Shown here piece by piece: positions 37,475-46,398 of a stretch of 64,000 nucleotides of DNA (the first letter of the stretch is position 1; each line of letters starts with the position of its first letter). The position numbers and the translations under genes were made by a program. Under the pieces are notes generated by a model, which was not told the DNA's origin, made no database searches, and worked only from the letters and a program-made list of their open reading frames with translations. Source of the DNA: Frankiales bacterium (GTDB lineage Bacteria > Actinomycetota > Actinomycetes > Mycobacteriales > Jatrophihabitantaceae); assembly GCA_025966315.1 (NCBI GenBank), contig JAOPUZ010000022.1, forward strand, positions 1-64,000. The letters are read 5' to 3'.

Positions 37475-38050
37475 TCAGATGTTGACGCCGTAATCGCGTG
37501 CAATTCCCGCCAGGCCCGAGGCATAGCCCTGCCCGACGGCACGGAACTTCCACTCTGCCCCGTTTCGGTACAGCTCACCGAAGACCATCGCCGTCTCGGT
37601 GGACGCGTCCTCGGTCAGGTCGTAGCGCGCGAGCTCGGTGCCTCCGGCCTGATTGACTATGCGGATGAAGGCATTGCGCACCTGGCCGAATCCCTGGGCG
37701 CGAGCCTCGGCATCATAGATACTCACCGGAAAAACGATCTTGTCGATTTCGGCTGGGACTGCGGCGAGATTTACCTTGATGCTCTCGTCGTCACCTTCGC
37801 CTTCACCGGTGAGGTTGTCCCCCGTGTGCTCGACTGATCCGTCCGGCGACACCTTGTTGTTGAAGAAGACAAAGTGGGTGTCGGACAGCACCTTGCCGTC
37901 TGGCTTCAGCATGATCGCCGAGGCGTCGAGGTCGAAGTCGGTACCGGTTGTAGTCCGCGCATCCCAGCCCAGCCCGACGAGGACCGCGGTGAGACCGGGC
38001 GCCTCCTTGGTCAGAGATACATTGCCACCTTTGGTGAGGCTCACTGCCAT
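37475..38050 (-). CDS. terD: TerD, canonical calcium-binding form
   Basis: This 191-residue protein is the most typical TerD of the locus: [40 protein letters not shown], the full acidic loop [16 protein letters not shown], and the ending [20 protein letters not shown] with RDYGVNI. It is a soluble calcium-binding beta-sandwich protein. It is the second gene of the operon after terB, with an unusually strong hairpin behind it. Confidence 0.96.
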   Translation of the reverse strand: MAVSLTKGGNVSLTKEAPGLTAVLVGLGWDARTTTGTDFDLDASAIMLKPDGKVLSDTHFVFFNNKVSPDGSVEHTGDNLTGEGEGDDESIKVNLAAVPAEIDKIVFPVSIYDAEARAQGFGQVRNAFIRIVNQAGGTELARYDLTEDASTETAMVFGELYRNGAEWKFRAVGQGYASGLAGIARDYGVNI

Positions 38051-38191
38051 GATGTCTTGGTTCCTTTCCTTGACGGTTCAGGTGTTGGTTCTTGCATTTG
38101 GCGCAGGACATGCCCAAGGCATGCGGCCCGCGCGGATCACTACGAATGAGCTGATCTTGCGAGGGTCCAGCCGAGGTTGCTTCGTCAACCG

Positions 38192-38647
38192 CTACAAATC
38201 GAACTCCGTCGGCGGGATGCCGACGGCGAAGCAGACATCGCGAACGGTCTTGCGCTCGTGTTGGTCGAAGTCACCATCGGCCCCACCGATGATTATGCCG
38301 ATCGAGATCACCGCCCGCGCCTGTTCTGGCTTGGATTTCAGCTTGCCGACGGTAGCGACCGCCTCAACCTTGCCGAAATCGAAATCCTGGTTGAGCTTGT
38401 CGCAATACCAGTCGAACTTCTGGCGAAGCTCGGCGGCGTCAAAGATCGAAAGAATCTCATTATTGGCGATCAGTGCCGCCGTCTTTTGCCGCTCCGTGGG
38501 CTCGATCGATCCGTCGGCCGCCGAGATCAGCGCGCACATCGCCATGCTGGCGTTGGCGAACTCCTTGTTGCGAAACTGGTCCGACTTGGTCTTGAGCTGA
38601 GCGCTCATGGTCTGCGTTCGCGACCTCAACTGGTCCCAGAGGGCCAT
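38192..38647 (-). CDS. terB: TerB
   Basis: This 151-residue all-helical TerB domain has two acidic metal-binding turns, AADGSIEPTE and GADGDFDQHE, and typical segments MALWDQLRSRTQTM and TVGKLKSKPEQARAVISIGI. TerB binds divalent metal and links TerD proteins to the membrane component. It starts at ATG 38647 after AAGGAGCAGGGA and is the first gene of the ter operon, so the promoter should lie in 38648-38816. Confidence 0.95.
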   Translation of the reverse strand: MALWDQLRSRTQTMSAQLKTKSDQFRNKEFANASMAMCALISAADGSIEPTERQKTAALIANNEILSIFDAAELRQKFDWYCDKLNQDFDFGKVEAVATVGKLKSKPEQARAVISIGIIIGGADGDFDQHERKTVRDVCFAVGIPPTEFDL

Positions 38648-38816
38648 TCCCTGCTCCTTAGCGGCATTGCTATCGACTGTTGGGCTGGCTCGGGGGACGA
38701 ATCCGCATTCGTCCGTGCCTCTTCAGCATGCCTGCCCGGTTCCGACAGCGCAGGAGCAAATTCCGGCTTTGTTCTGCCCACTACTTTGCCGATAGTCGGC
38801 AATTAGAGCTTGCAAG

Positions 38817-40019
38817 CTAATTGCGCGCTGCGCTCGGCCAGTCGAGTAGGCGCGCGCCCAATACGGCGACGTGGAGCGCGAAGCGATCCTGGGCTCCGGT
38901 TGGATCGAGGCCGGTAAGTTGGCGGACACGATCTAGCCGATACGCCACCGAGCGCACCGACACATGCAAATCGCGAGCGGCTCGCGTGGTGTTCGACCCG
39001 GCCGAGAAATAGGCCTCGAGCGTTTCCAGCAGCGGCTTCGCGCCACCGCGGACGTGCCGGAGCGGGGTCAGCAAATTGTCCACCAGATCGAGGATCGCGT
39101 CGTGGTCGCGCAACAGCACCGTGTAGACGAGAAGGTCCCGCGCCTTGACGACCGGGGACGTCAACTTCAGCCGAGTCGCGAGGTCCAGAGCATCACGAGC
39201 CTCCTGGTAGGACAGCACGACGCCACGTACACCCGGCGAGGACCGGCCAACCCCGACCTGCCATGAGCCGACCGGTGCCGATAACCGGCCACCCACGGTG
39301 CGTGCGGAGTCGACGTCGAGTACTTCGCTGAGCCGAGTCGTGACGTGCTCGACGGCGTCGAGGTCAGGCGACGGGAACACTATGACCAGCAGGCCTTGCT
39401 TGCTGGCCACCAGGGAATCGGCGTCGCCCTTCGTGCCCTGTACCGCTCGTTCGATCACGCCGATCAGCGGCGTGCCGTCGGCGAAGGGACCTTCGGCTCT
39501 GACGACCGCCACCGAGTGCGGAGCGGTGAGGTCTAGCCCATACTCTGCTGCCCGGCGAAGAACGCCGGCTACGTCAGAACCGCCAGTCAGCAGGTCGTCG
39601 ATGAACTCCCATCGCGCTGACTCCTCATGTCGTACCAAGCTCCTGCGAGCAAGCTGATAGCCCTCGGCGAGGGCGGCCACCGCATCGTCTACCGCGTGCA
39701 ACATCACCTCGCCCGCGACGACCACCGCCTGCGGATCGCTTTCGGAGTTGCGCACGATCGGAAGATGGCGCCACAGCCGCCAGGCCGAAGACAGATAGAG
39801 GTCGAGCAAGGCTCGCAGGGCCACTCCCTTCCTGGCTGCATCGTCGCCAAGGGCCTCGTAGCGCATCATCTGGTCGGCCGACAGGGGCTGCCCGTGCGTC
39901 ACGGCCGCTGTGACCGCCTCAAGGAAGTCACCCAGCAACGAGACCGGCAAGCCGCCGGCGTCGGCGGCCCCACTCGCCGCGACCTCAGCGAGGACAGCGG
40001 GCGCGACGGGGTCCGACAT
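38817..40019 (-). CDS. PucR/CdaR-type helix-turn-helix regulator
   Basis: This 400-residue protein has an N-terminal helical region, a GGDEF-like/CdaR middle domain (about 150-290) and the C-terminal PucR HTH: LLETLEAYFSAGSNTTRAAR, then LHVSVRSVAYRLDRVRQLTG. Such regulators respond to small metabolites or cell state. It is upstream of the ter operon on the same strand (169 nt before terB), so it could regulate that operon, but position alone is weak evidence. ATG start at 40019. Confidence 0.88.
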   Translation of the reverse strand: MSDPVAPAVLAEVAASGAADAGGLPVSLLGDFLEAVTAAVTHGQPLSADQMMRYEALGDDAARKGVALRALLDLYLSSAWRLWRHLPIVRNSESDPQAVVVAGEVMLHAVDDAVAALAEGYQLARRSLVRHEESARWEFIDDLLTGGSDVAGVLRRAAEYGLDLTAPHSVAVVRAEGPFADGTPLIGVIERAVQGTKGDADSLVASKQGLLVIVFPSPDLDAVEHVTTRLSEVLDVDSARTVGGRLSAPVGSWQVGVGRSSPGVRGVVLSYQEARDALDLATRLKLTSPVVKARDLLVYTVLLRDHDAILDLVDNLLTPLRHVRGGAKPLLETLEAYFSAGSNTTRAARDLHVSVRSVAYRLDRVRQLTGLDPTGAQDRFALHVAVLGARLLDWPSAARN

Positions 40020-40241
40020 GCATGCCAGCTTCCCACCTCACGTTTTGAAAGCCAGCATCCAGCGGTCCCGATCGGTCAGCCTCGCCCGATCCCCCGGAAT
40101 CACGCCCCGGCTCGACCGGCTCGACACCCGCATCGACGACCGGGTCCGGCCCGATCATGCCGGCGCCCGAGCAGCTGCGGCAGCAGCCGACGGCATTGTG
40201 AGGGCCGCAATCGAGTGTTTACAGGCTCACCGCGGCTTCGG

Positions 40242-40832
40242 CTAGACGGCGGTACGCGCTGCGCTCAGGGTTGTCGACCACCAGACGAGATCGTCGAACA
40301 TCGCCTCGACCGACGCCTTGATGGCGTCCTCGATGTCACTGATCGGTGCGTTGCCGCCGAAAGGGTGAACCTTGAACATGTCGCTGCCGCCGATGTGCAC
40401 ACCGAACTTCGAGGGCACCATCTGAAGTTCGACACCGATACCGCGTAGATGCTCAACCGCGCGAGCCCCGCCAGTGCTCCCGTAACCGAAGGCCGAGAAC
40501 GGCTTACGGACCCACTCGACGTAGGCCTGATCCAGTGCATTCTTCAACGCTGCGGTGAGGGAGTGGTTGTACTCAGCGACGATGAAGATGTAGCCGTCGT
40601 AGGGCCTGATCGCGTCCTGCCAAGCGAGCACCTTCGGATCGACGCTGGGCATATGCAGGTTCGAGGAGGCCTCGGCGAAGAACGGCAAATCGAAGTCGCG
40701 CAGATCCAGCCGGTCCAGGGTGAAGTCATCCCGCTTGGCCGCCTGCTCGATCAGCCAGTCGGCGGGCTTGTCGGCGAAGCGCTGGGGACGGGTCGAACCG
40801 ATGATTAGGGCCAGGCGAGGTGCGGTGCTCAC
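40242..40832 (-). CDS. NADPH-dependent FMN reductase family protein
   Basis: This 196-residue flavodoxin-fold protein reads RLALIIGSTRPQRFADKPAD (phosphate-binding loop), LDLRDFDLPFF, and YIFIVAEYNHSLTAALKNAL with the family-typical PEYN-like AEYN and FGYGSTGGARAVEHLR. It would reduce FMN, quinones or azo/nitro compounds using NAD(P)H. Start is GTG 40832 behind GAAGGA; the frame extends to 40928 but no residues there match the fold. It diverges from the HxlR regulator gene, a pairing common for redox- or electrophile-responsive systems. Confidence 0.9.
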   Translation of the reverse strand: MSTAPRLALIIGSTRPQRFADKPADWLIEQAAKRDDFTLDRLDLRDFDLPFFAEASSNLHMPSVDPKVLAWQDAIRPYDGYIFIVAEYNHSLTAALKNALDQAYVEWVRKPFSAFGYGSTGGARAVEHLRGIGVELQMVPSKFGVHIGGSDMFKVHPFGGNAPISDIEDAIKASVEAMFDDLVWWSTTLSAARTAV

Positions 40833-40930
40833 AAGTCGTCCTTCAACTTTCGGGTAGGTAGTAGGTTTCCTCTGGTGACTACTCTGGTCCAGGAAAACCC
40901 ACCCCGCAAGAGGGCACTTACTGAACACTA

Positions 40931-40948
40931 GGTCACCTCAAGGTGACC
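40931..40948. promoter_or_regulatory. Palindromic operator between the FMN reductase and HxlR genes
   Basis: GGTCACC-TCAA-GGTGACC is a perfect 7-bp inverted repeat with a 4-nt centre, 20 nt upstream of the HxlR start. A related half-site GGTGACTACTCTGGTCC occurs at about 40873-40889. It fits a dimeric HxlR binding site controlling both divergent genes. Confidence 0.75.
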
Positions 40949-40967
40949 ACCTGCTAGGAGATACACG

Positions 40968-41366
40968 ATGGTCGACAGCCGCACCTGCGCACGACACCAA
41001 GGAGACCCCGAGGTCCGCGGTGCGATCTCCGACATGCTCGCCCGCATCGGCGACAAATGGTCCCTGCTCATCGTCTCGACCCTGGGTCAGGGCCCCCTGC
41101 GCTTCAACGAGCTGCGACGCCACATCGCAGACATCAGCCAGAAGATGCTCGCCTCGACCCTGAAAGTGCTCGAACGCGATGGCCTGGTCAGCCGGACCGT
41201 GATCCCGAGTGTCCCGCCGCAGGTCGACTACGCGCTCACCGATCTCGGCCGCGAACTGCTGCAACCGGTCAGCGCGCTCGCCGAATGGACCGCCGCCAAC
41301 ACGCCACGCATCATCGCCGCCCGAGCCCAGTACGACTCCCGCACCCAAGCGCTCCCAACCGCCTGA
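40968..41366 (+). CDS. HxlR-family transcriptional regulator
   Basis: This 132-residue winged-helix protein has RIGDKWSLLIVSTLGQGPLR, FNELRRHIADISQKMLASTL (recognition helix region) and ERDGLVSRTVIPSVPPQVDY, then the last helix LQPVSALAEWTAANTPRI. A Cys near the N-terminus (residue 5) is at the position that senses oxidants or aldehydes in HxlR/HypR-type members, though the sensing role here is inference. ATG 40968 follows TAGGAG. It likely controls the divergent FMN reductase through the palindrome at 40931. Confidence 0.92.
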   Translation: MVDSRTCARHQGDPEVRGAISDMLARIGDKWSLLIVSTLGQGPLRFNELRRHIADISQKMLASTLKVLERDGLVSRTVIPSVPPQVDYALTDLGRELLQPVSALAEWTAANTPRIIAARAQYDSRTQALPTA

Positions 41367-41397
41367 GTCCTGACGCGTCGACCAGGATTCTGACCCG

Positions 41398-41442
41398 ATC
41401 GGCACCATCGGCACCATCGGCACCATCGGCACCATCGGCAAC
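41398..41442. repeat. 9-bp minisatellite
   Basis: Five units of ATCGGCACC (the last ends AAC) are arranged in tandem after the HxlR stop and 22 nt before the lipoprotein start. The array lies in the spacer that should contain the lipoprotein promoter or ribosome site region. Confidence 0.92.
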
Positions 41443-41464
41443 GTCCGGCTAGACACGACGCATC

Positions 41465-42586
41465 ATGAAGGTCGTGACCCCGCGCAAAGTCGCCGCCTTG
41501 CTTGTCTCGTTGTTGCTGGTGTCGTCGTGCAATACCACAGACCCGAAACAGGTTGTGCCCGCTAGGCGACCGGCCGTGGTCGGGTCGGATCAGTTTGTGG
41601 CCGTACGGCCGCTGCCCGGGCACACCGGCAGCCGCGCGGTCACGCTGTCCGATCTCGAGACGGGCCAGCTCACAAGCGTCGTCCTTCCCCAGCCCTGGCA
41701 CGGCATGACGGTCAATGCCACCGCCGTAGACGAGGCCCGACGCATCTGGGTGAGTCTGTCCAGCGGCCCGAACTGCACCAGCAACGTCGCCGGCTGCGGG
41801 CCGCAGCCAGGTTCTTGCCACGGTCAGATCGTTCAGATCAATCCTGGGACCGGCAAGCCCACCGTCGTCGTCACCGCCCCAGCCGGACAGCTGATCGGCG
41901 ATGCGCAACCGAGCCCCGACGGCAAGCTCGTCGCCTATCTGGAAGGAACCTGCGATCGGTCCTACTTCAACCAGCACATCCGGGTACGCAGCCTCGCCAC
42001 CGGCGCATCTTGGACCATCGGAGCCGGACTCATCGTGTGTCACACCTTGAACAGCCTTGCCTGGACGCCCGACTCGACGACGCTGGCGGTCGTCTACGGC
42101 GCGTCCCTAGTCACCGGAACGCACACCGAGTACGGCCGCGGCAGCTGCGCCGAAACCGCGCCGAACGAGCTAGCCACGGTCCCCGCGCTCACGGGCGCCA
42201 CCGGCCTTCCCGGCCGGTTGATCGCCGTAGACCCAGGCTGCGAGGCGAAAGCTGCCACAGCCACCGGGACCGGCTACGCCGCCATCGAGGCGTGCTCGGC
42301 GAAAGCCGGCAGTAGCGACTACCTCGGCGGCCCAGCCTGGCTGCTGGTCTATAACGCGACAGCCCGGGTGAGCCGACGGACACCCATCGGGTCGTGCCTG
42401 GACGGTGCCGAACTTCGGACCGACACCACCCACACAAGCCTGCTCGGAAGCAGCTACCAGTTCTGCAACCCACCCGGCACAACCGACCCGCATACAGTCA
42501 CGTTCACCGCTTCAGGGCCAAGACTCAGCACCATCATCAACGAGCCCAATGGCGGGGAAGACAGCATCAGCGCAATCAGCGGCTGA
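41465..42586 (+). CDS. Lipoprotein with beta-propeller-like repeats
   Basis: This 373-residue protein has a lipoprotein signal peptide (VTPRKVAALLVSLLLVSSC) with lipobox LVSSC, Cys at residue 22. The mature part has several blade-like segments (DAQPSPDGKLVAYLEGTCDR; LNSLAWTPDSTTLAVVYGAS) as in WD40/TolB-like propellers, and many Cys residues that could form disulfides. Function is unknown; it would sit on the outer face of the membrane. ATG at 41465. Confidence 0.75.
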   Translation: MKVVTPRKVAALLVSLLLVSSCNTTDPKQVVPARRPAVVGSDQFVAVRPLPGHTGSRAVTLSDLETGQLTSVVLPQPWHGMTVNATAVDEARRIWVSLSSGPNCTSNVAGCGPQPGSCHGQIVQINPGTGKPTVVVTAPAGQLIGDAQPSPDGKLVAYLEGTCDRSYFNQHIRVRSLATGASWTIGAGLIVCHTLNSLAWTPDSTTLAVVYGASLVTGTHTEYGRGSCAETAPNELATVPALTGATGLPGRLIAVDPGCEAKAATATGTGYAAIEACSAKAGSSDYLGGPAWLLVYNATARVSRRTPIGSCLDGAELRTDTTHTSLLGSSYQFCNPPGTTDPHTVTFTASGPRLSTIINEPNGGEDSISAISG

Positions 42587-42633
42587 GTTTGAGCCCAGCT
42601 GAGAACAAGCGAGCTAGCGGGTGATCGCCCGGA

Positions 42634-44562
42634 CTACCGCGTGATCAGCACGACCACCCGGCGGTTGGCTGCGCGGTCGGCCGGGTGGCCGCCCACGACC
42701 GCAGGATTGTTGCCGCCGAAGCCGACGGATGCCGTCCGGATCCGGGCGCCGTCCCGAACGAGTTGGGCGCACACCGTGCGGGCCCGGGCCACGCTCAGCG
42801 CCTGCTGGTGAGCGATCTTGTTGCCGTAGTCGGAGTAGCCCTCACAGGTCACCGCGCCGGCATAGCGAACACTGGCGGCCAGTTTGCGCACCGCGGCGCG
42901 ACCGGTTGCGCTCAACGCCGAGCCGTCGAAAGAGAAAATGACGCCGGAACCGAGGGAAACCGCTTGGCCCGCCTGCACTTGACGACCACGCAGCCGAGAC
43001 ACGTCGATGGCGACGCTCCCGTTGTGGCTGCGGTGATAGCTGCGAGTGGGACGCAACACGCCACGATAGTTGGCCGGCACCGATGGCACGGCGATCAGCG
43101 AACGCCGCTTCGCCGCGCTCAGATCATCGGCGAACCACTGCTTGAGTTTCGCGGTGACGACCGCGGACCGCGCACCGACGCCCTGGTGGTTGACGGCTGC
43201 CAACAGCACTCGGTAGCTGGCCCCGTCACGCAGGCCGGTCAGCGTGATCTTCCGAACGCCGCTGGCCACGCCGCTCACTGCTGCCTTGCTGAAGGTGCGG
43301 CCGCCGTCGAGGCTGATCCGGTAACTCGTGATCGGGCTGCCGCCGTTGTTGGCTGGGGTCCGGAAGCTGACGACCAGCTTGCGGTCCCCGGGTGCGGTGT
43401 GCACTTGCCGCGGAGCCGAAGGCCGGCTGACGACCGGCGCGGCCGGGGTGGTCGGGATGGCGTAGACGGTCCGCGGGCTGCTGGTCTCCGCGGCGTAGTA
43501 GGTGTCGCCGGCGTAGACCGCGGTGACCTGGTTGTACCCCGCCGGCAGGTTGACGGTTGTGAACGTAGCCGTTGCCGTTGAGTCAAGGGGCGCGATACCG
43601 ACGGTGGTCGATCCTGACTTGAACGTCACGTTTCCCGTCGCGGCCGGGCCCTGGTAGCCCGCGAGTTGCAGCTGCGCGGTCAGGGTGATCGGGCTGTGCG
43701 GTCCGGTCGACGCGCTGGCCGACAGCTCCGGTGTGACCGACGCCTTCGTCACCGTCACCGTGCCGACGTTCGTCGTGATCGGGTTTTGCCGAGCGTCACC
43801 CGGGTAGCTGGCCGACACCGGATAGCTGCCGGGGGCCAGGACAGGGCCGAAGTAATCGTTGGTGTAATTCCACGAGCCGTTCGAATTCGTATGCCGGTAA
43901 TAGGCGATTTCGCTGTGGCCGGCTACCGCGACCGTGGTGTATTCGGTGGGCTCGGTCGTACCGGCCCAGTCGATCGACAGCGGGATGGGGTCGGCCCAGG
44001 ACACCGTCTGGGTGTTGGACGTCGTGGTGGTCAGGTTGCCGCGCACGGTCGGGGCTCCGACGAGGGCTCCGGCGGCCACGTTGCGGTACGGGGCGCAGTC
44101 GTAACACTCATAGCTGCCGTTCGTGTCGAGCGTGACGGTGTGGTTGCTCGCCGGCCCGATCAGGTCCGCGCCTTCGAGGTTGAGCAACCGCAGACCCGAA
44201 GACTGCTGCATGAAGCTGACCTGGGTTGCGGTCTGTTGATTGCCCTGGAAGTTATTGGCCGGGGAGTACGTCAGCGCCGGGTAAGTGGTGGTGTCACCGC
44301 CGGCCACCGAGATGCTGAAATCGTTGATGATGCCGCTGGAGCTGACTTCGAACCAACCGGTGGCGGTGCCTCCGTCGACGAAGGTCACCCCCGAAAACTG
44401 GTACGTCTCGTAGGTGACGGGGTCGGCGTGGGCAGCCGTGGCGAACAGTCCGCTGACCAGCACGGCGCCGGTGGCCAGCACTGCGGTGAGCGCGCTGCGG
44501 CGGCCATTACGCGGGCGACGTTCCGGCCCAGGGGCGGAGGTGGATCGGCGGAGCAACGACAT
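42634..44562 (-). CDS. Secreted Ig-like/FN3 protein with OmpA-like C-terminal domain
   Basis: This 642-residue protein has a signal peptide (about 1-46, ending TAAHA), an N-terminal beta-rich region (about 47-250), a Big_3-type Ig repeat (about 265-370; GNVTFKSGSTTVGIAPLDST), an FN3 domain (about 385-470; ITSYRISLDGGRTFSKAAVS) and a C-terminal OmpA-like domain (about 540-642) with CEGYSDYG, ALSVARARTVCAQL and RAANRRVVVLI. OmpA-like domains bind peptidoglycan. It is probably a cell-wall-anchored or secreted protein. It diverges from the flavin monooxygenase gene across 400 nt. Confidence 0.82.
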   Translation of the reverse strand: MSLLRRSTSAPGPERRPRNGRRSALTAVLATGAVLVSGLFATAAHADPVTYETYQFSGVTFVDGGTATGWFEVSSSGIINDFSISVAGGDTTTYPALTYSPANNFQGNQQTATQVSFMQQSSGLRLLNLEGADLIGPASNHTVTLDTNGSYECYDCAPYRNVAAGALVGAPTVRGNLTTTTSNTQTVSWADPIPLSIDWAGTTEPTEYTTVAVAGHSEIAYYRHTNSNGSWNYTNDYFGPVLAPGSYPVSASYPGDARQNPITTNVGTVTVTKASVTPELSASASTGPHSPITLTAQLQLAGYQGPAATGNVTFKSGSTTVGIAPLDSTATATFTTVNLPAGYNQVTAVYAGDTYYAAETSSPRTVYAIPTTPAAPVVSRPSAPRQVHTAPGDRKLVVSFRTPANNGGSPITSYRISLDGGRTFSKAAVSGVASGVRKITLTGLRDGASYRVLLAAVNHQGVGARSAVVTAKLKQWFADDLSAAKRRSLIAVPSVPANYRGVLRPTRSYHRSHNGSVAIDVSRLRGRQVQAGQAVSLGSGVIFSFDGSALSATGRAAVRKLAASVRYAGAVTCEGYSDYGNKIAHQQALSVARARTVCAQLVRDGARIRTASVGFGGNNPAVVGGHPADRAANRRVVVLITR

Positions 44563-44963
44563 GCGGCATCCCTCAGAGTGTGAACCATTCCGCCCCGGGG
44601 CCGGGTAGTGGCGGTGTGCGTCGATCGGCTACGTCGCGTTCTCGCTGCTGAGGGCGTCGAAAAACAGGATCAGACCGGCAACTACTACATCGACCGCACC
44701 GGCCCATTCCTGAGGCATGCACCGGTGCGGCGATGACTCACACAACCGCGGAAGCGGACTTGTCTTGGCCCACGGCCGACAGGGCCTGGTCTCCGCATCG
44801 GTCGAAACAAGTCGTGTGATTCAGCGACTCGGTTCGGCGTATCGCCGCCAACAGCCGCCTGCAGGTCATTGTTCACGCGGATTTCTGACGCCGACTCCGG
44901 CGTAATTCCGGGGAAATACGGCAGCCACATCGCAGAAATCGGCCGCCCCGAACCTTGCCGGGT
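44563..44963. other. Intergenic region between divergent genes
   Basis: This 401-nt spacer should hold the promoters of the OmpA-like gene (minus) and the flavin monooxygenase (plus). A 40-codon plus frame at 44614-44736 (GTG start) reads like protein (GNYYIDRTGPFLRHAPVRR at its end) but has no ribosome site or known domain. No clear hairpin or operator was found. Confidence 0.4.
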
Positions 44964-46274
44964 ATGAGCGCGAAACCTTTTCATCTCGGTTGGTTCATGA
45001 GTTTCGCCGTCGACGAGTGGAACAGCCCGTTCTCGGCATCGGGTGGTTCGCCCTGGTCGGGCGAGTTCTACATCGAGATGGCGCAGGCGCTGGAACGAGC
45101 CTGCTTTGACTACATCATGATCGAGGACACGCTCATGGTGTCCGATGTCTACGGCGGCACGTCGGAGACTTATCTCAAGCACGCGTTGATGGCGCCGAAG
45201 CACGATCCGGCACCGCTGGCCGCGATCATGGCCGCCGCGACGAGCCGTATCGGTGTCGTGGCCACCATGTCGACCACGTTCTACCCGCCGTTCCTGTTGG
45301 CGCGGCTGTGCGCGACGCTGGACCACATCGCCAAAGGTCGATTCGGTTGGAACATCGTGACCTCGGGCGAAGACGCCGCCGCCCAGAACTTCGGCATGGA
45401 CAAGCTCACCGAGCACGACCTGCGCTACGAGATTGCCGATGAATACCTCGACGTGGTGTGCCAGTTGTTCGACTCTTGGGAGCCGGACGCCGTGGTGATG
45501 GATCGCGAGACGAACACGTACGCAGACTTCAAAAAAGTGCATCCGATCAACTTCGAGGGCAAGTACTTCAAATCGCGCGGTCCGCTCAACACCGTCCGTC
45601 CGCCGCAAGGCCGGCCGGTATTCGTACAAGCCGGCGGGTCCCCGCCTGGACGGCAGTTCGCCTCCAAGCACGCCGATTCCATCATTGCCGTCGCCAACGG
45701 GATCGACGGGATGAAGAGCTACCGGGACGACGTGCGGGCCCGCGCCACAGCCCAAGGACGCAACCCGGACGACATCAAGGTGCTGTTCGTGGTCAGCCCG
45801 ATCATGGGCGCAACCGAGAGCGCGGCCCGGGCCACCCAGAAACGGATGAGCGAGGACCCGGCCGCGATCGAGCAGGCCCTGGCCGGCATCGCCTCAGTGA
45901 CCGACATCGACTTCTCGAAGTTCGATCTGGACGAGCCGCTGCCGCCGATGACGACCAACGGCGAACGTGGTTCGCTGGACAAGTTCGCCCAGTGGGGATC
46001 GAACAAAACGTTGCGGCAACTGGTGCTCGACAACGGCAGCCTGTCCGACTCGGTGGAACTCGTCGGCACTCCCGACCAGTGCGCCGAACGGATGGGCGAA
46101 GTCATGGAAGAGGTCGGCGGGGACGGATTTCTCATCTCCCGGCCCGGATTCCACGTCAGCCGCCACTACATCGCCGAAATCACCGACGGCCTCGTCCCGG
46201 CCCTGCAACGACGCGGCCTGAGCCGGAGCGTGTACACCCACGAACAGTTCCGCGACAACCTCCGCGACTTCTGA
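44964..46274 (+). CDS. FMN-dependent monooxygenase (NtaA/SnaA/DszA family)
   Basis: This 436-residue TIM-barrel flavin monooxygenase has HLGWFMSFAVDEWNSPFSAS, IMIEDTLMVSDVYGG, GRFGWNIVTSGEDAAAQNFG and VFVQAGGSPPGRQFASKHAD, all typical of the two-component NtaA/SnaA/DszA group, which uses reduced FMN from a separate reductase. Substrates in the family include chelators, sulfur heterocycles and polyketides. The FMN reductase at 40242 is a possible but unproven partner. I chose ATG 44964 over a TTG at 44955. Confidence 0.9.
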   Translation: MSAKPFHLGWFMSFAVDEWNSPFSASGGSPWSGEFYIEMAQALERACFDYIMIEDTLMVSDVYGGTSETYLKHALMAPKHDPAPLAAIMAAATSRIGVVATMSTTFYPPFLLARLCATLDHIAKGRFGWNIVTSGEDAAAQNFGMDKLTEHDLRYEIADEYLDVVCQLFDSWEPDAVVMDRETNTYADFKKVHPINFEGKYFKSRGPLNTVRPPQGRPVFVQAGGSPPGRQFASKHADSIIAVANGIDGMKSYRDDVRARATAQGRNPDDIKVLFVVSPIMGATESAARATQKRMSEDPAAIEQALAGIASVTDIDFSKFDLDEPLPPMTTNGERGSLDKFAQWGSNKTLRQLVLDNGSLSDSVELVGTPDQCAERMGEVMEEVGGDGFLISRPGFHVSRHYIAEITDGLVPALQRRGLSRSVYTHEQFRDNLRDF

Positions 46275-46398
46275 CCCCGACAGCGTTGCCCGCCACGGGC
46301 ATGGCGAGGCGGTTGCGCCCGAGCATCGGAGCCAACATCCGCAGCACACTTCGGCCTTTCAACGCCGGACGCGGCACGCTAGACCACTCACCACCGAC

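Noticed and set aside
40018-40245. 75-codon plus-strand frame between the PucR and FMN reductase genes
   Set aside because: It reads protein-like at its end but has no ribosome site and no known family, and overlaps the FMN reductase stop; too weak to call.
44614-44736. 40-codon plus-strand frame in the OmpA-like/monooxygenase spacer
   Set aside because: Protein-like but lacks a ribosome site or homologous family; left as a remark in the spacer entry.
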